The notes under the pieces: generated by a model
Databases searched by the model: none
What the model saw: only the letters and a program-made list of their open reading frames with translations
What the model was told of the DNA's origin: nothing
Assembly (NCBI GenBank): GCA_963970005.1
Contig: CAXAMN010015313.1
Location: 35,040-99,039, forward strand
DNA length: 64,000 nt
DNA from: Durusdinium trenchii
Lineage: Eukaryota; Sar; Dinophyceae; Suessiales; Symbiodiniaceae
Reading direction: 5' to 3'
Translations under genes and position numbers: made by a program
Shown: positions 43,445 through 54,600 of the stretch, in pieces
Layout of the letters: every line of letters starts with the position of its first letter
Numbering within the stretch: position 1 is the stretch's first letter

Positions 43445-44557
43445 TCACTTCTCATCACTTCTCGTCACTTCTTCTGCCCTTTTCGGGGGCAAAACATGTT
43501 CTTCTTCATCACAGTCTTCAGCCTCATCTTGATAGAAGCAACGAATGATAAATCCAACCACGATCTTGAACGTTGGTATGCCGATGTTCCATATGAAAAC
43601 GAACAGCTTCCCATCAACGCGCCGCTCTGACAAGTCAAGGGTGACCGCTGCAACAATTGCAACATGATCTTTCCAGATCATAACTCGCCACGTCTCCTTT
43701 CTGAAGCCCCGTGAGCAAAAATGTGCCAGTCGTGTGGCCATGCGTAGCCTAGAGGACACCTTCAGGCAAAGCACACCAGAAAAAGCCGAGAACTCCTCGT
43801 CTTTGGCCTTTGTGGAATAGAGAATTCGCACACTATGAAGGAGAACCAACCACAAGTAACACAAACATCCCATGATTTTCACCCCCAGCAACTGTGAGTT
43901 TAAGCACAAAGCAGCCAAGATGATGTCCTTGGATAACTTGAAGCCTGTCCCAAAGCCCGGTGTCAAGTAGATTGCGTAGCATTTCAGGAAATCAAACCAG
44001 CCGAAATTGGGATCCTGCTGACAGGTGGAGATGCGCAGGAGAGCCTGTAAAAGGAGCCAACCACTCCCATGTCTGCCAAGGAACCCCGGTCTCTGAGTTT
44101 ATGGCACCACTGACTGTATCTCGGTGGATGATTTGGCTGAGGACATACACATGAACAGCGAATGTGACTAACACTTGTGCTTTTTCAACAAACACGTAGA
44201 CAAAATTAGCTCAGTCATGAGCCGGAAAGGCAACAAAACCAGCCAGCAGCAAAAGGAAACAAGAACAGTCAGCGCCCGCAACAATACCACGAATGGGCAG
44301 CAAATGCAACGTCTCCAGAAACCCTGCTCGCGCTCCAACTTGGTGCTTGTGGAAGTGGCCCATTGCTTGAGGGCGAAGCCTTTGTGCAGAATCAATGTAC
44401 CAAGCAGCAATGTGCCTCCAGCAGTGCATGCCCAAATGCACCAAATCCATCTTCGCTCCACTGGGATAGAAGTATCGCTGAGCACATGCGCAATGGCCCT
44501 CATGGCGCCCCTTGTCTTCTGTGAGGGAGTCTGCAGAAGGTAGTTAATCATGTGATC
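43445..44557 (-). pseudogene. Multi-membrane-span protein gene with two single-base frameshifts
   Basis: Three minus-strand frames join into one coherent protein. The first (44551-44180) has two hydrophobic spans, IWCIWACTAGGTLLLGTLIL and CPFVVLLRALTVLVSFCCWL. A one-base shift leads into NFVYVFVEKAQVLVTFAVHV (about 44205-43992). A second shift near 44020 leads into NFGWFDFLKCYAIYLTPGFG and the frame ending at 43445. That frame has spans at GCLCYLWLVLLHSV and FVFIWNIGIPTFKIVVGFII and an acidic tail QDEAEDCDEEEH. Overlapping frames point to indels rather than introns, so this is most likely a pseudogene or contains assembly errors. The family is not recognised. Just upstream (44640-44590) an open stretch with TPQNQMQVLLGGK could belong to it. 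Confidence 0.5.
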
Positions 44558-44722
44558 CTAGTGAGGCAATGTTCAGCAAATGTAGATACCTTGCCACCCA
44601 AAAGCACTTGCATTTGATTCTGTGGAGTCAATGCTCTGCATTCATTTGGTGTGCAGCCAGGACCAATACCTGATTCCACTTGTCGGGAACCTCATACCTT
44701 CCACGTGTCCCATTGGTTTAAA

Positions 44723-44833
44723 CCCATAGGGTCCAGGTTCCTCCTGAGGATGGTCTTGGAGGTGAAAGTACTTCCAGAGAATGGTCTTGGGGGGGTGAAA
44801 GGACATCCTCAGGATGGTCCTGGACCCTTAGGG
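44723..44833 (+). mobile_element. CCC...GGG MITE, subfamily A, AAA target duplication
   Basis: CCCATAGGGTCCAGG to CCTGGACCCTTAGGG, 111 bp, with AAA on both sides. The right hairpin is CATCCTCAGGATG instead of ATCCGAATCGGAT, shared with 47066-47178. Confidence 0.92.
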
Positions 44834-46405
44834 AAATATGTTTAAATACTGTTCGTTAGATGTTTCTACGTTGATGCTGTCTATGCTACGTCGTCCGTGC
44901 GCCCGCGACCCCAACTACAGCTGCATAGAACCAGCCGCGACATGCCACGGACGTCCGTGGGCGTCCACGGACCGTTTGGCCGTCCAGAACGTCTAGTGGC
45001 CATTCTCGCTGGGTTTGTCAGGGGTTCCAGGCCTAGAAGACCCGCCAACTTTGGAGAATCTGCTTGAGACCAGTGACCCCTGTTAGCCAAAAGATGGTCT
45101 TTTCCCATCAAAACAGAGGTCAAATGACTTGTAGGTCATATCCCCGGATGGGCTCCTGTCCCATTTTGCTCAGGAGGTGGCAGGCGAAAACCCCCGTCTG
45201 GACCCACCTTCGGGAATGGAGACCCCCTGGCTTTTCCCACCGAACATGAACAGAAGAGACCAGACATGGTCAACCTCCCCGGCTCAACCGGTTGCGGGTG
45301 TGGAGCGGTTGGTAGGTCAACGACCGACCGACCGACCGACCGACCTATAACCTATCACAGATGTCCCTCCAAATGTGCGACGTAGCTGGGTAACATGCCA
45401 TGCTTGCGCAAGGATGCGCTCGGATGCACTACCACAGTCTCTCTCCACTTGAAGGTTGAACTCATGTGTGTGTTTTTTTCTTTTTTTTCCGGCCTAGGTG
45501 CTCAATTGGATCTTGGTTAGCCACTCCCCTGCCTTTCTTTTTGTCAACTCAGCACGCACCCTTGGACCACGTGACAGCAAGGGACAGCAAGGATGGACCC
45601 CGTGCTATATGAAACTCCCAGCAGTCACAAAGGGGTGCGATCCATGGAGGTTAGGGGTGCCCATTATCCACTCACTTGGGGACCAAACACCACCCCTTTG
45701 TGACTCCTGGTCCTTAACTCCTCCTTCTTTGGTGTCTCTTCTGGTCCATCCCAAACTCCCACGACATCCCTACCCGACCACTCAACCTCACACAACGTCC
45801 AAGCCCCGCAGTGCAGTGCGCAGTGCTCCGTGCTCCGTCCCTTCGCGTAGGCGCGTGCGTAGGCGCCCGCGTGCAGGCGCCCTGCTCTGGTGCAGACGAA
45901 GGTGCTGCCAGGAGTTCCTTGACGCCGCTGAGCTTCCCATTGCATTTCCAGTTGCCGCCCACAAACCTTGGCTGTTGCGGAGTGGCCGTTGGGCAGCTTT
46001 CACGACCAGGACGGCCGGCCGGAGTTTCTTTCACCAGCACTGGATGAAACGCCGCGGGCGGGGATCAGTTGGATCACCGGGATAACCGCTGTCTTGGCTG
46101 GTTAGGTTGGTGATGCTTGGTGTCTCTCTGCTTAGAGGATCTTAGAGGCGACCCTGGACCCGAAGCAACTGCTATACTGCTACTGCCGACTGTCTTCGGT
46201 CCAAAACCCTACATTGCATGACCCTCAAAGTACCTCGGACAATGGGTACATGATGGGGGCATGTCCCATGTTCTAAGATACTTGAAGTCGAGTCCAGGTC
46301 GTTGTGACCGTTGTCAACGGGTCCAGGTGCCCCGCTCCGCGGTCCGGGTCCTTTCGCGCGGCCCGCTCCGCACCGCAAAACACACGTCCGGCGGCGCCCC
46401 AGTTC
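44834..46405. other. No confident gene; (GACC)n microsatellite
   Basis: (GACC)6 at 45321-45345. A plus frame of 195 codons (45498-46085) begins in MLNWILVSHSPAFLFVNSAR but then becomes Arg/Pro-rich and is matched by long opposite-strand frames, so it is not called. Confidence 0.35.
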
Positions 46406-46532
46406 GGGTCCAGGTACCGACCAGTACTTCGGATGGTCGTTGCCGGAGGTGTTCCGTACGTACGAAACCAGGTCTTTCATGGTCGTTGGTGGGGGGTCCT
46501 TCAGGACCTCCGAGCAACGGATGCTCCTGGAC
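46406..46532 (+). mobile_element. Diverged CCC...GGG MITE, subfamily A variant
   Basis: The inner ends GGGTCCAGGTACC and GCTCCTGGAC remain; the terminal CCCATAGGG and CCCTTAGGG are lost. GTACGTACGAAACCAGGTC and CCGAGCAACGGATG place it with 37815-37934 and 58559-58680. Confidence 0.65.
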
Positions 46533-47065
46533 GCGTATACGGGAGTCTATGCATCCTTGTCAGCCTAACGACAGGCGTCCGTTGCCCCACATGGATCAGT
46601 CCACTTCTTCCCCCAAGGGGGATTGACCATCCATGCACCACTCATGAAAACGCACATGGTGCTGGAACAGGGGTCAATGCAGGCATGCCCGGCATCCATG
46701 TTCCATGGATAGTCTGCAATAGATTCCAGTCCAATGGGTGGGAGTGCTACCTAGCCTGCGGTCGTTGTGGGTCAACTCAGTCAAGTTCCCTGGAGGACAT
46801 GTTGTCCAACTTCAGTTCCCCGTAGGCCCTAGAATTCCAAAAACCATTGGTCTGTACATGTCTTTACCAAACGTGAAGAACCATTGTTTTACTAAGAATT
46901 CTACACTACACTACACAACGAGCTCAACCGTTGTAGTGAGCACACTCGCTGCTGTACTCAGGCTCTGGGTTCTACATTCATTGGCCGTCTGGAGGGATCA
47001 AAGAATTGCGTCCTGAATTGAGAGGGAATATTTTGTGAGATGTTCTGATGGTCCTCCTCCAAAGT
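46533..47065. other. No gene seen
   Basis: No motif or long frame of note. Confidence 0.35.
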
Positions 47066-47178
47066 CCCATAGGGTCCAGGTACCTCCTGAGGATGGTCTT
47101 GGAGGTGAAAGTACTTCCAGAGAATGGTCTTGGGGGGGTCAAAGGACATCCTCAGGATGGTCCTGGACCCTTATAGGG
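47066..47178 (+). mobile_element. CCC...GGG MITE, subfamily A
   Basis: CCCATAGGGTCCAGG to CCTGGACCCTTATAGGG; the right tip has two extra bases (TTATAGGG), as at 63822-63933. Flanks AGT and AAT do not match. The interior is nearly identical to 44723-44833. Confidence 0.88.
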
Positions 47179-47791
47179 AATGGAACTTAAGGAATCTTGT
47201 AACGTGCTCGTCAAAATGCCAATGAACACAGCGGGCCGTTCAACTTTGCAAGTGAATCTATACGTTCTATGCCTAAGCCCAGTGCCGCCACCGTTTTCCA
47301 ACGATCACCGATCTTGGGGCCCGAAAACACTCAGCGTCCTCATGCACCCTCCGTCCCAAAAAAGCGCCCTCTTCATGCCCAAGTCACGGCTTCCTCTTCA
47401 TGCCGAAGTCCGGGGAACCAATGTTGCGGAAGCCGGTGCCCGCGTAAGAACACCTGTCCACTCCCGCGAGCAGTTGCATGGGGAGGGCGCCCCCCCCGCG
47501 AGACCTAGACCTTGCCCCTCGTTTCAGGGCGGTGGACGACCCAAATTTTATGATGGATATGTTGGTGCGGCATGGCGTTTCTTTGTGGCGGAATGAAGTT
47601 TGGCTTGGTGATGTGTGTTGAGAAACCAAACAAGTATATATAGGTCGGTTTCCTTGATGGTGTCAAACGTTTGACCCCCGGAACATCCCTCATCGGTACT
47701 TCCCCCAATGATGAAACTGGACCCTCCCAGCGGCCAGAACTGACTCCCGCAGTTGGGAAAATAGACAAATCAAGCTGTTTGGAGTCCCCAG
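47179..47791. other. No gene seen
   Basis: A plus frame of 138 codons (47180-47596) lacks motifs and is not called. Confidence 0.35.
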
Positions 47792-47897
47792 CTTCTTCAG
47801 TTCGTGACCTTTTTGAAGTCCCCAGCCGTGACCTGTGACAGGCCTTTTTGTGACCGAACCAACCAGGATGTCAAGGACGGTCGCGAATTGAAGAACC
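47792..47897. mobile_element. Short inverted-repeat element, GGTTCTTCAAAGTG family
   Basis: The arms CTTCTTCAGTTCGTGACC and GGTCGCGAATTGAAGAACC pair with few mismatches. The interior GTGACCGAACCAACCAGG is shared with 9221-9318. Confidence 0.6.
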
Positions 47898-50312
47898 AGG
47901 TCTCCACGCTGTTTGTTTTGAGTGGGGTGTCCTCAATCCCTCCCCAAAAAGGGTGCCAGGGCATCCACTTTTCGCTGGGATGGCTCGGAGAATGCAATCC
48001 ACCTTGGTGGTGGAACGAAGATTTCAACACCCGTATCCCCTCGCATTCATCCCCCTGGCAGGCTGAAATTCGGTTCTGGAGGAACTCAGTTACGAGTTCT
48101 GTGGGCCAATCGTCGATCTTTCCTGTGAGGTTGGATCTGAACATTGGTCGCAAAGTGAAGCTTATGCAATCCCAATTGTCTTCCTCCAGGCGTGATATGT
48201 CAAAGTGTCATTTGTGATTGAACACTACGAGTTGAGTAGCAGTTTTCTGATTTCACTGGCAGCTTTTCTGAGGCAATTCTCTGCTAGGCTGCTAGGTGTC
48301 TCCCTGAGTTTTGCTGCGCGTCTAAAAACATTTAAAAAAAAACGGGTGCCTTTCGCCCAATTCCTCCTCAATACGCAGGAGCTGGTTGTACTTTGACAAC
48401 CTGCAAGTCCGCAAGTTCGCCCATCGCGGGCAGTCGTGTGGGAGGAGGTCGATGATCCGCCAGTGGTCCAGTCTGATCGAGTTGACCACTTGCTACTTGC
48501 TACCTCTCGCTGCTAAAATGATTGAATCACAAAATCACTTTAAGTGTAACGCTGGATTCCGGTGTCTTGGATTGCAAATACTATGCTGGTTTCCGGAGAA
48601 CAAACACGTATAACAACTTAAAACCACGGAAAGAGCAAAAGACTGAGGATGACCAAACCTGCGTCTTCAACACAAATATGGCCAAATGTCTTGTGGGGGT
48701 CCACCTGTTGTATCTCCTAAATTTATCTCCAAGACCAAACGATTATAGGAAAGTAACGTTGAGAAACCTCAATATATGCTCATATAAATTAGGGAACCTT
48801 CTCCGATATGATAGGAAAAAGACATTGAGAACCTCATATTAAATCATATTCCCATATATTCCCCCAACTCCTCCACGTTGGTCACCGCACAAACCCTTAC
48901 GCCAACGGCCACACCTCTCGGAACGGCAGGGCGCGCCCGTCTTGATCTGCCCCGTGCGCAGTCCCACGACCAGGTCCGCGATGAAGGAGTCCTAACGAGC
49001 GGACCGGGGACGGAGGCACCGACGAGCGGAAACGGGGAGCATGTTCAGTTGGTTGAAGTACTGGTTGAAGTCAAACCATAAAGGAGGTGTCCCTTCATTG
49101 GTTGGGTCAACAAAAACAGATCCAACAAGATTGGTTGATCTACTCATTGAGTTGCGAGTTTCATGAAAAACACCAAGAGTTTCGATCGGTCTAACAAGAC
49201 CACGTCTAGACGTGAGTGGATGCAACCATGAAACCTTCTTTCCACTTCTGCGTCGAATGCTGTTACCCGTGACTAGATATGCACCCCTAATTATGAATTG
49301 TGCAATTCAGCCGTGATAGCCGGCTCCCATCTCTGCTTCATTGAAAGACTGGCGGACACTTTCAACACGCAGCAGAAAAAGAATTCAGGCCATGGATGGC
49401 CCCAGCTGGGTGAGAGCAGCACAAAAATCTGGCAGGTACTGCTTCAATATATATGGGCGTTCGCCAGGAGCCGTCTTCGTTCCGACCAATTGCAGATGTC
49501 TTTGGCAATTGACAATAATTGGGTAGTCCAAGCTTTGAGCAAGGTAGCATAATTAGTTGTCAGGTGCTCCGTTGATTAAAGAAAAACATCGAAAACATTA
49601 GCATAATAGAGCACCCCCACAAAAAAAACAGGATTCAGAATTCTTTTGGGAAAATGAACATACTAATCAGGATCCAACATTACACCGACATACAAGCCAA
49701 AAATGCTTGCCCACAAACATCATGATGCCCCACATTTGTTTTTGCAAGCCGGATTTGTTGCACTGTCGATCGAGGACCATTTTTCATACTGTAGGGAGTG
49801 GGGCCACCTGGGTTTTAAACCCTCAACCATGATGATTTTGTTCAATTCAACCACGATCTCCACCTTCACCACCTCTCTGGACTCACCTCTCTGGACTCCA
49901 ATGCGTCTAGATCTAGACCTCAAATGGCGGGCTACTTGGTCGGATGGATCGCAGGTCCGCCCGGAGTCCGCCCGGCGAGACCAGACAGTTGTGGGAGGCA
50001 TGCGGTGAGACAACGCGGCCAACCCCATAGGGCAAGAAAGACCTTGTGAAGAAAGAGCACGAACGTGGCGTCCGTCAGTAAGCTGAACGAAAAAAGGAAT
50101 GGAAAGCATTACCCAGCAGGAGACTGCCCACGCTTACTTGCTCGTCAGTGATCGAACACCGGGCTGAAGAAGGATTTGCAATCAGCGATCCAAGTCTCTG
50201 GCGCTTTGACGTGGTTGTGCTTTCGCTTTCCGAATGTACAGCAGGATCGAACTTAAATGTACAGGGGCACTATGGAGGTCTAACGTCGAAGGCTATACTG
50301 ACCTCAGTCCGA
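47898..50312. other. No gene seen
   Basis: Frames up to about 130 codons on both strands, none recognised. Confidence 0.35.
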
Positions 50313-51060
50313 ATGTAAAGATTGTTCCTAAACAAAGTATTAAGATAGTAGACCAGGAAGGCCCCTGATCCTCAATAATAAACTTGCTTGAAGGATCCTC
50401 AATTGTGCCATTAATTTTCGTCCATGAAAACACTCTATTAATTGTTGATACTACTGAGTACTGAGCCAATGGCTAGATTGATAAATTATTGAAAAGTATA
50501 GGTTTCTGCAGTTCTTCTTCAAAACTGACAGCTTCCCAAAGCCACCAATTCCTTAATCAATCCTTTATGTAAAGATTGTTCCTAAACAAATTTAAGATAG
50601 TAGACCAGGAAGGCCCCGGATCCTCAATTGTCAATAATATATTTGTCTTGAGGATCCTCAATTGTGCAAAGTGGTTTCCTCAATGAAAACATATATTGAT
50701 GTTTAATGCTACTAAGCCAATGGCCAGTTTGCAAAGAGAATTGATAAGTATAGGTTTCTGTAGTTTTTCTTCAAAAGTTATAAGTATTGGTTTCTGTAGT
50801 TCTTCTTCAAAATTGTCAGTTTCCCAAAGCCACCAATTCCTTAATCAACCCTTTATGTGAAGACTGTTCCTAAACAAAATTTCATGGCAGTAAACCAGGA
50901 AGGCCCCTGATCCGCAACAATAAATTTGCTTTAAGGATCCTCAACTGTGCAATATGTATTCCTCAATTGAAATATTTTTATTACTAGCAAGCCAAAGGAT
51001 TGGCTGCTGAGAATATTGATAAACACATATATAGGTTTTGCTACTTCTTCAAAGCCGCGG
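50313..51060. repeat. AT-rich tandem repeat, 3 diverged copies of about 254-288 bp
   Basis: ATGTAAAGATTGTTCCTAAAC begins copies at 50313 and 50567, and the matching ATGTGAAGACTGTTCC begins the third at 50855. Each continues through GTAGACCAGGAAGGCCCC and GGATCCTCAATTGTGC; ACCAATTCCTTAATCAA closes the first two. Copy 2 contains an internal duplication of TATAGGTTTCTGTAGTT. The third is truncated. The block is clearly more AT-rich than its surroundings. Confidence 0.85.
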
Positions 51061-51159
51061 AGAACCTGAGAACCTTCTTGGTCCTCTTCTTAGTAGTATA
51101 AAACGATCGCTGAGAGAATCTAATTACAAAGAACCTAAGAAAGGAAACTGAAACGACAA

Positions 51160-51752
51160 TCAATTGTATACAAAGGAAACCTCCCAGGAACCCAGATTTG
51201 TTTTGGTGCCAAAATGATTTAGAAGATCCACAATTTGTCTAGAGGGCGGACTCCCTTTTATTAAGCACAGGACATCATGAGGGACGACTGTAGGAAATTC
51301 GCCCAGCTGCTCACTTTGTGAACGAAAAGACCGCATCACCTTTTCCTTGTGAAGTTCTGCAGGGTGGTCAAGCCCAAGAAACCATGCAGCACTGGCTTGA
51401 TAGTGTTCCCGGTCGAGCGTGTGCGCAAGGCCGTCGACCGCCTGGTTGTGTGTCAAGCCATGGTCTTGCCACCACTGCGACACGTCACTATACCGCGTAG
51501 GCGGGGCTGCAGATACAAGGTCTTCCCAAGTAGAGAACCGCCTATGTAGTCCCAGCGGGGCACTTGCAGCTCGACAGAATGCAGCTGAGCAAGGGCATAC
51601 AAGGTGCTGACCGTGACACGCTTGTTGAAGTGGTGGCCAAAAGCGCCTTTCCACACTTCAATGCGCTCTTCCTCGCCCTGGTGACGGTAGTTTGTTTTCT
51701 TGACAAGGTTCTTCCATCGAATTGGTGTCCTTATAACATACATATTTGCCAA
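51160..51752 (-). pseudogene. Unidentified coding region with at least one frameshift
   Basis: The minus frame 51752-51540 reads TPIRWKNLVKKTNYRHQGEE and FGHHFNKRVTVSTLYALAQL. Near 51540 it passes by a one-base shift into FSTWEDLVSAAPPTRYSDVS, which runs to a stop at 51160 (DLLNHFGTKTNLGSWEVSF). Composition and continuity are protein-like, and there may be more upstream to 51943 in a third frame. No family is recognised. It sits just beside the AT-rich repeat. It could be a decayed retroposed gene or an exon with an assembly error. Confidence 0.4.
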
Positions 51753-51943
51753 ACTGGCCCCAATTGAGATGAGACAAGGGAAATCATGTCCGTTCGGACC
51801 AGGGCCCAGAGCATCGTCACCTGAGTGCCAAGTGGCCTAGACATCGCACGCGCGCCTGCGTCAAGACTTGGGGGGTTCGCAAAGAAAGCCTCGTCGCAAA
51901 GATTTTCTCCTGCTCCCACCTCCCACGGGCCATATTGCAGCAC

Positions 51944-52504
51944 GGCACACCTCTTGCAGAGGCGGAAAAATCGTGCAAGAGCTTAGCACACTGTCAATTG
52001 GCAGTTGGATTCCAGAGAGCAGCATTAAACCAAAAAATAGTATATAGACATCAAAAGGCTCTTCACTATCAATTGGTGTTGCGTATAATGCATATATTTG
52101 ATAGATTGGACCTATGGTTGTGATGTGTCATGGCATCTTCCTGTTGCCAAAAATCTGAGGTGGGAACTGAACTGTGTCATGATATCATCGGGAAAGCCAC
52201 CGAACATGGTGGCTTAAGTGTTCGTCACACGTGCTTGCGGTGCTTGAATCCATGTGCCCAGGTGGCGGTATTCGCCCAATGGGTCATAGATAAACTTGGA
52301 TGATGTATTGATCATATAGAGTCGGCAAGGCACAGCTGTCTCCTCTCTGCAACTATCCTAACATACTTATAACTTATAACTTATAACCTATTATTGTTAT
52401 AAGTCTCATATCTCCTGTAAGTCACTTAGCTGACTTAGCTTTGAACTAGGTAAGAGTTGCAAAGGTTGTAAATCCTTAGCAAACTTAGGAGAGCTAGCTT
52501 TGAC
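51944..52504. other. No gene seen
   Basis: A short ACTTATA repeat lies near 52368-52390. Nothing else. Confidence 0.4.
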
Positions 52505-52627
52505 TTAGAGCTAAGTCGGCTAAGTTGCCTAAGTCGCCTAAGTTGGCTAAGTCACCTAAGTCGGCTAAGTCGGCCAAGTCGGCTAAGTTGGCTAAGTCAG
52601 CTAAGTTGGCAAAGTTGGCTAAGTCTG
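52505..52627. repeat. 9-bp tandem repeat GGCTAAGTC/GGCTAAGTT, about 13 copies
   Basis: Units alternate between CGGCTAAGT, TGGCTAAGT and close variants (GCCTAAGT, GGCCAAGT, GGCAAAGT). Diverged copies extend upstream to about 52420. Confidence 0.85.
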
Positions 52628-52774
52628 GCAAGGATAATGCTGCATGCTGACACAAAACATGCAAAAAAATGAATGGACGGCCCAGTCGTGCAGTGCTTGT
52701 CCGAGCGCCATAGCCGCGTGCCTTTTATTGATCTCTTTGTTGAGTGCTCTATGTTCTTGACTTTCCAGTTTTCA

Positions 52775-52945
52775 AATGCGAAACTGTCAGCACAATCTGA
52801 CAGTGTCAGAAAAAAATATCTGACAGCTATCTCCTTCCTTCTTAAGGAGTTCACAATCAGAAAGTGTCAGATTTGTCCTGACACAAATATGGTCTAACAA
52901 TAGTCTGTAGTCAGAAACTATCAAATTTTGTTTCTTTTCTGATGG
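52775..52945. repeat. Cluster of CTGACAG/CTGTCAG words and palindromes
   Basis: TCTGACAGTGTCAGA at 52796-52810 is a 15-bp palindrome. CTGTCAG, CTGACAG, GTGTCAG, CTGACAC, and further TCAGAAA/TTTCTGA words, occur within 170 bp. No known motif is assigned. Confidence 0.5.
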
Positions 52946-53643
52946 ATATATCAACAGCACCGGTCTGTCCACACCCCTATTAACCCCCCCACCCCAGGCT
53001 TCCACCCCGGGCTTCCACCACCGCCCCGGCCACGCGTGCCGCGTGGTTCCTCCGTCTCACCAGAGCGATGGGAGACCATGACCCCCCAGCCGGCGAACTG
53101 CGACATGCTGGCCGCTTCGATGGCCTCCGCCGACACGAGACCAGATGGACCGCGGTTTGGGCGCGCTGGATGTGGTTGAGAGGACGGACGTGAAGGGTGG
53201 AGAGTTGCAAAGGAGATAGGGCTCGACTCGGCTCAGATGTAGAGGGATCACTGGTTTGGACCCGAAAAAAACAGGTCACTGGATGAAGAAACTGATGTAT
53301 TTTTATATTCACATGACAAATGGATGGTCTGCAGTCTACACAGTGAGTGAAACAAAAGGGTGCTGATGTAGCCCTGGCCCTGGAAGAATCCCTCCAATGA
53401 GTGGCAAGTTGCTCGTGAACTCCATAAGCTGTAACCGCCAGCCCGGCAGAGTGGAGGGTTTAGAGGAACACAGAGTGTTTTCGGGACCTCATCCCATAAA
53501 TTTCAGGTCTACCGTCACAGCCTCTCGATGTTATTCCATAGGTGGGTTGGATGGTGCACAAAACAAAGAAATTATAATGATCTAGCATCATCTATGTTCT
53601 TGTGAAACGTGTAGTTTCATGGACTGGTGGATGCTGTCTATTA

Positions 53644-53763
53644 CCCTACACCGACTTCGTCGTACCTCCTCAGGTTCGGTATGACTGGACCCGACCAGGG
53701 CACCCACCCACCCCGGTCGTCTCACCGAACCGAAGCGGTTCGGTACGACTGGAGGCATTAGGG
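53644..53763. mobile_element. CCC...GGG MITE, subfamily C, TTA target duplication
   Basis: Left CCCTACACCGACTTCGTCG followed by TACCTCC, right GGTACGACTGGAGGCATTAGGG. The right hairpin ACCGAACCGAAGCGGTTCGGT is perfect. TTA on both sides. Ends come from two sub-lineages, reversed relative to 27528-27639. Confidence 0.85.
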
Positions 53764-53970
53764 TTAATAATCCACAAACCAAACGCCAAGAAATGCCAAG
53801 ATCCAAGAAGCACTTCCTGAAAGCTTGCCCAACTCTCCAGTCCGCAGTCCGACTCTCCAGTCCGTCCGGTGGTCGTTCTGCTGCTTGAACTGGTGTTGGA
53901 CTGTTGACCTGGTCGCAGTTGCAGGTCTCCCAGGACCAAGAGAATGCCACAAAAAGTGTGTCCCAACTGT

Positions 53971-54062
53971 ATACCAGGACCCTCAAGGGGTGGTCTAAAC
54001 AGACACCCCGAATCACAGCTTTTCGGGGCTATAGACACCCCTTGCATGGAGGGTTCTGGTAT
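53971..54062. mobile_element. Short inverted-repeat element, ATACCAGGACCC family
   Basis: The ends ATACCAGGACCCTC and GAGGGTTCTGGTAT pair with one mismatch in 14. The interior ACACCCCGAATCACAGCTTT is shared with 5982-6072. Confidence 0.7.
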
Positions 54063-54505
54063 GTCTGCGCCGTCTGGGACCATCCAGTCGTCTGCGCCGC
54101 CGCGGCTGCCACTCTCGGCCTCCGTCACGGAGCCAATCTGATTCACCTCGCGACCGGCGCTGTTCCCCACACCGGACGACGGAGGGCTCGGGGTTGGGTC
54201 AGGAAGTATGTAGAGCTGGCTCGACACTTGGTTCAAGCACGAAGAGGACAATGGGTACAACAAGGTACATGGGTGCAAGGACCTGTTTTCTTAGGGTCAG
54301 GGTTCCTTTTTCCAGGGTACATGCAGTCAGGTCCAGGTTGGAGGCGAAGGGTGTCCAAAAGTGCAAGGTTGGAGGATGGCACCACTACCGGACCTTATGG
54401 GTCTGATCTCATGGCCACGACTAAGAACTTCCGGAGGTTCTGTGAAAATGATAGTTGAAATCCGGTTGAACTATGTTGAACTCATTTTCACGTGCACACA
54501 GTACG

Positions 54506-54600
54506 CCCTATGGATCCACTGGCACCGTACCTCAGGTGACCCTCCTGGCGCCATAAATCGTGTCCAATGACCGTAAGAAGGTGCCAGTGGATCCATAGGG
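54506..54600. mobile_element. CCC...GGG MITE, subfamily D variant with perfect 21-bp ends
   Basis: The ends at 54506-54526 (starting CCCTATGGATCCACTGG) and 54580-54600 are perfect reverse complements over 21 bp, the longest exact match in the family. The interior contains GTACCTCAGGTGACC. Flanks ACG and TAT do not match. Confidence 0.85.
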
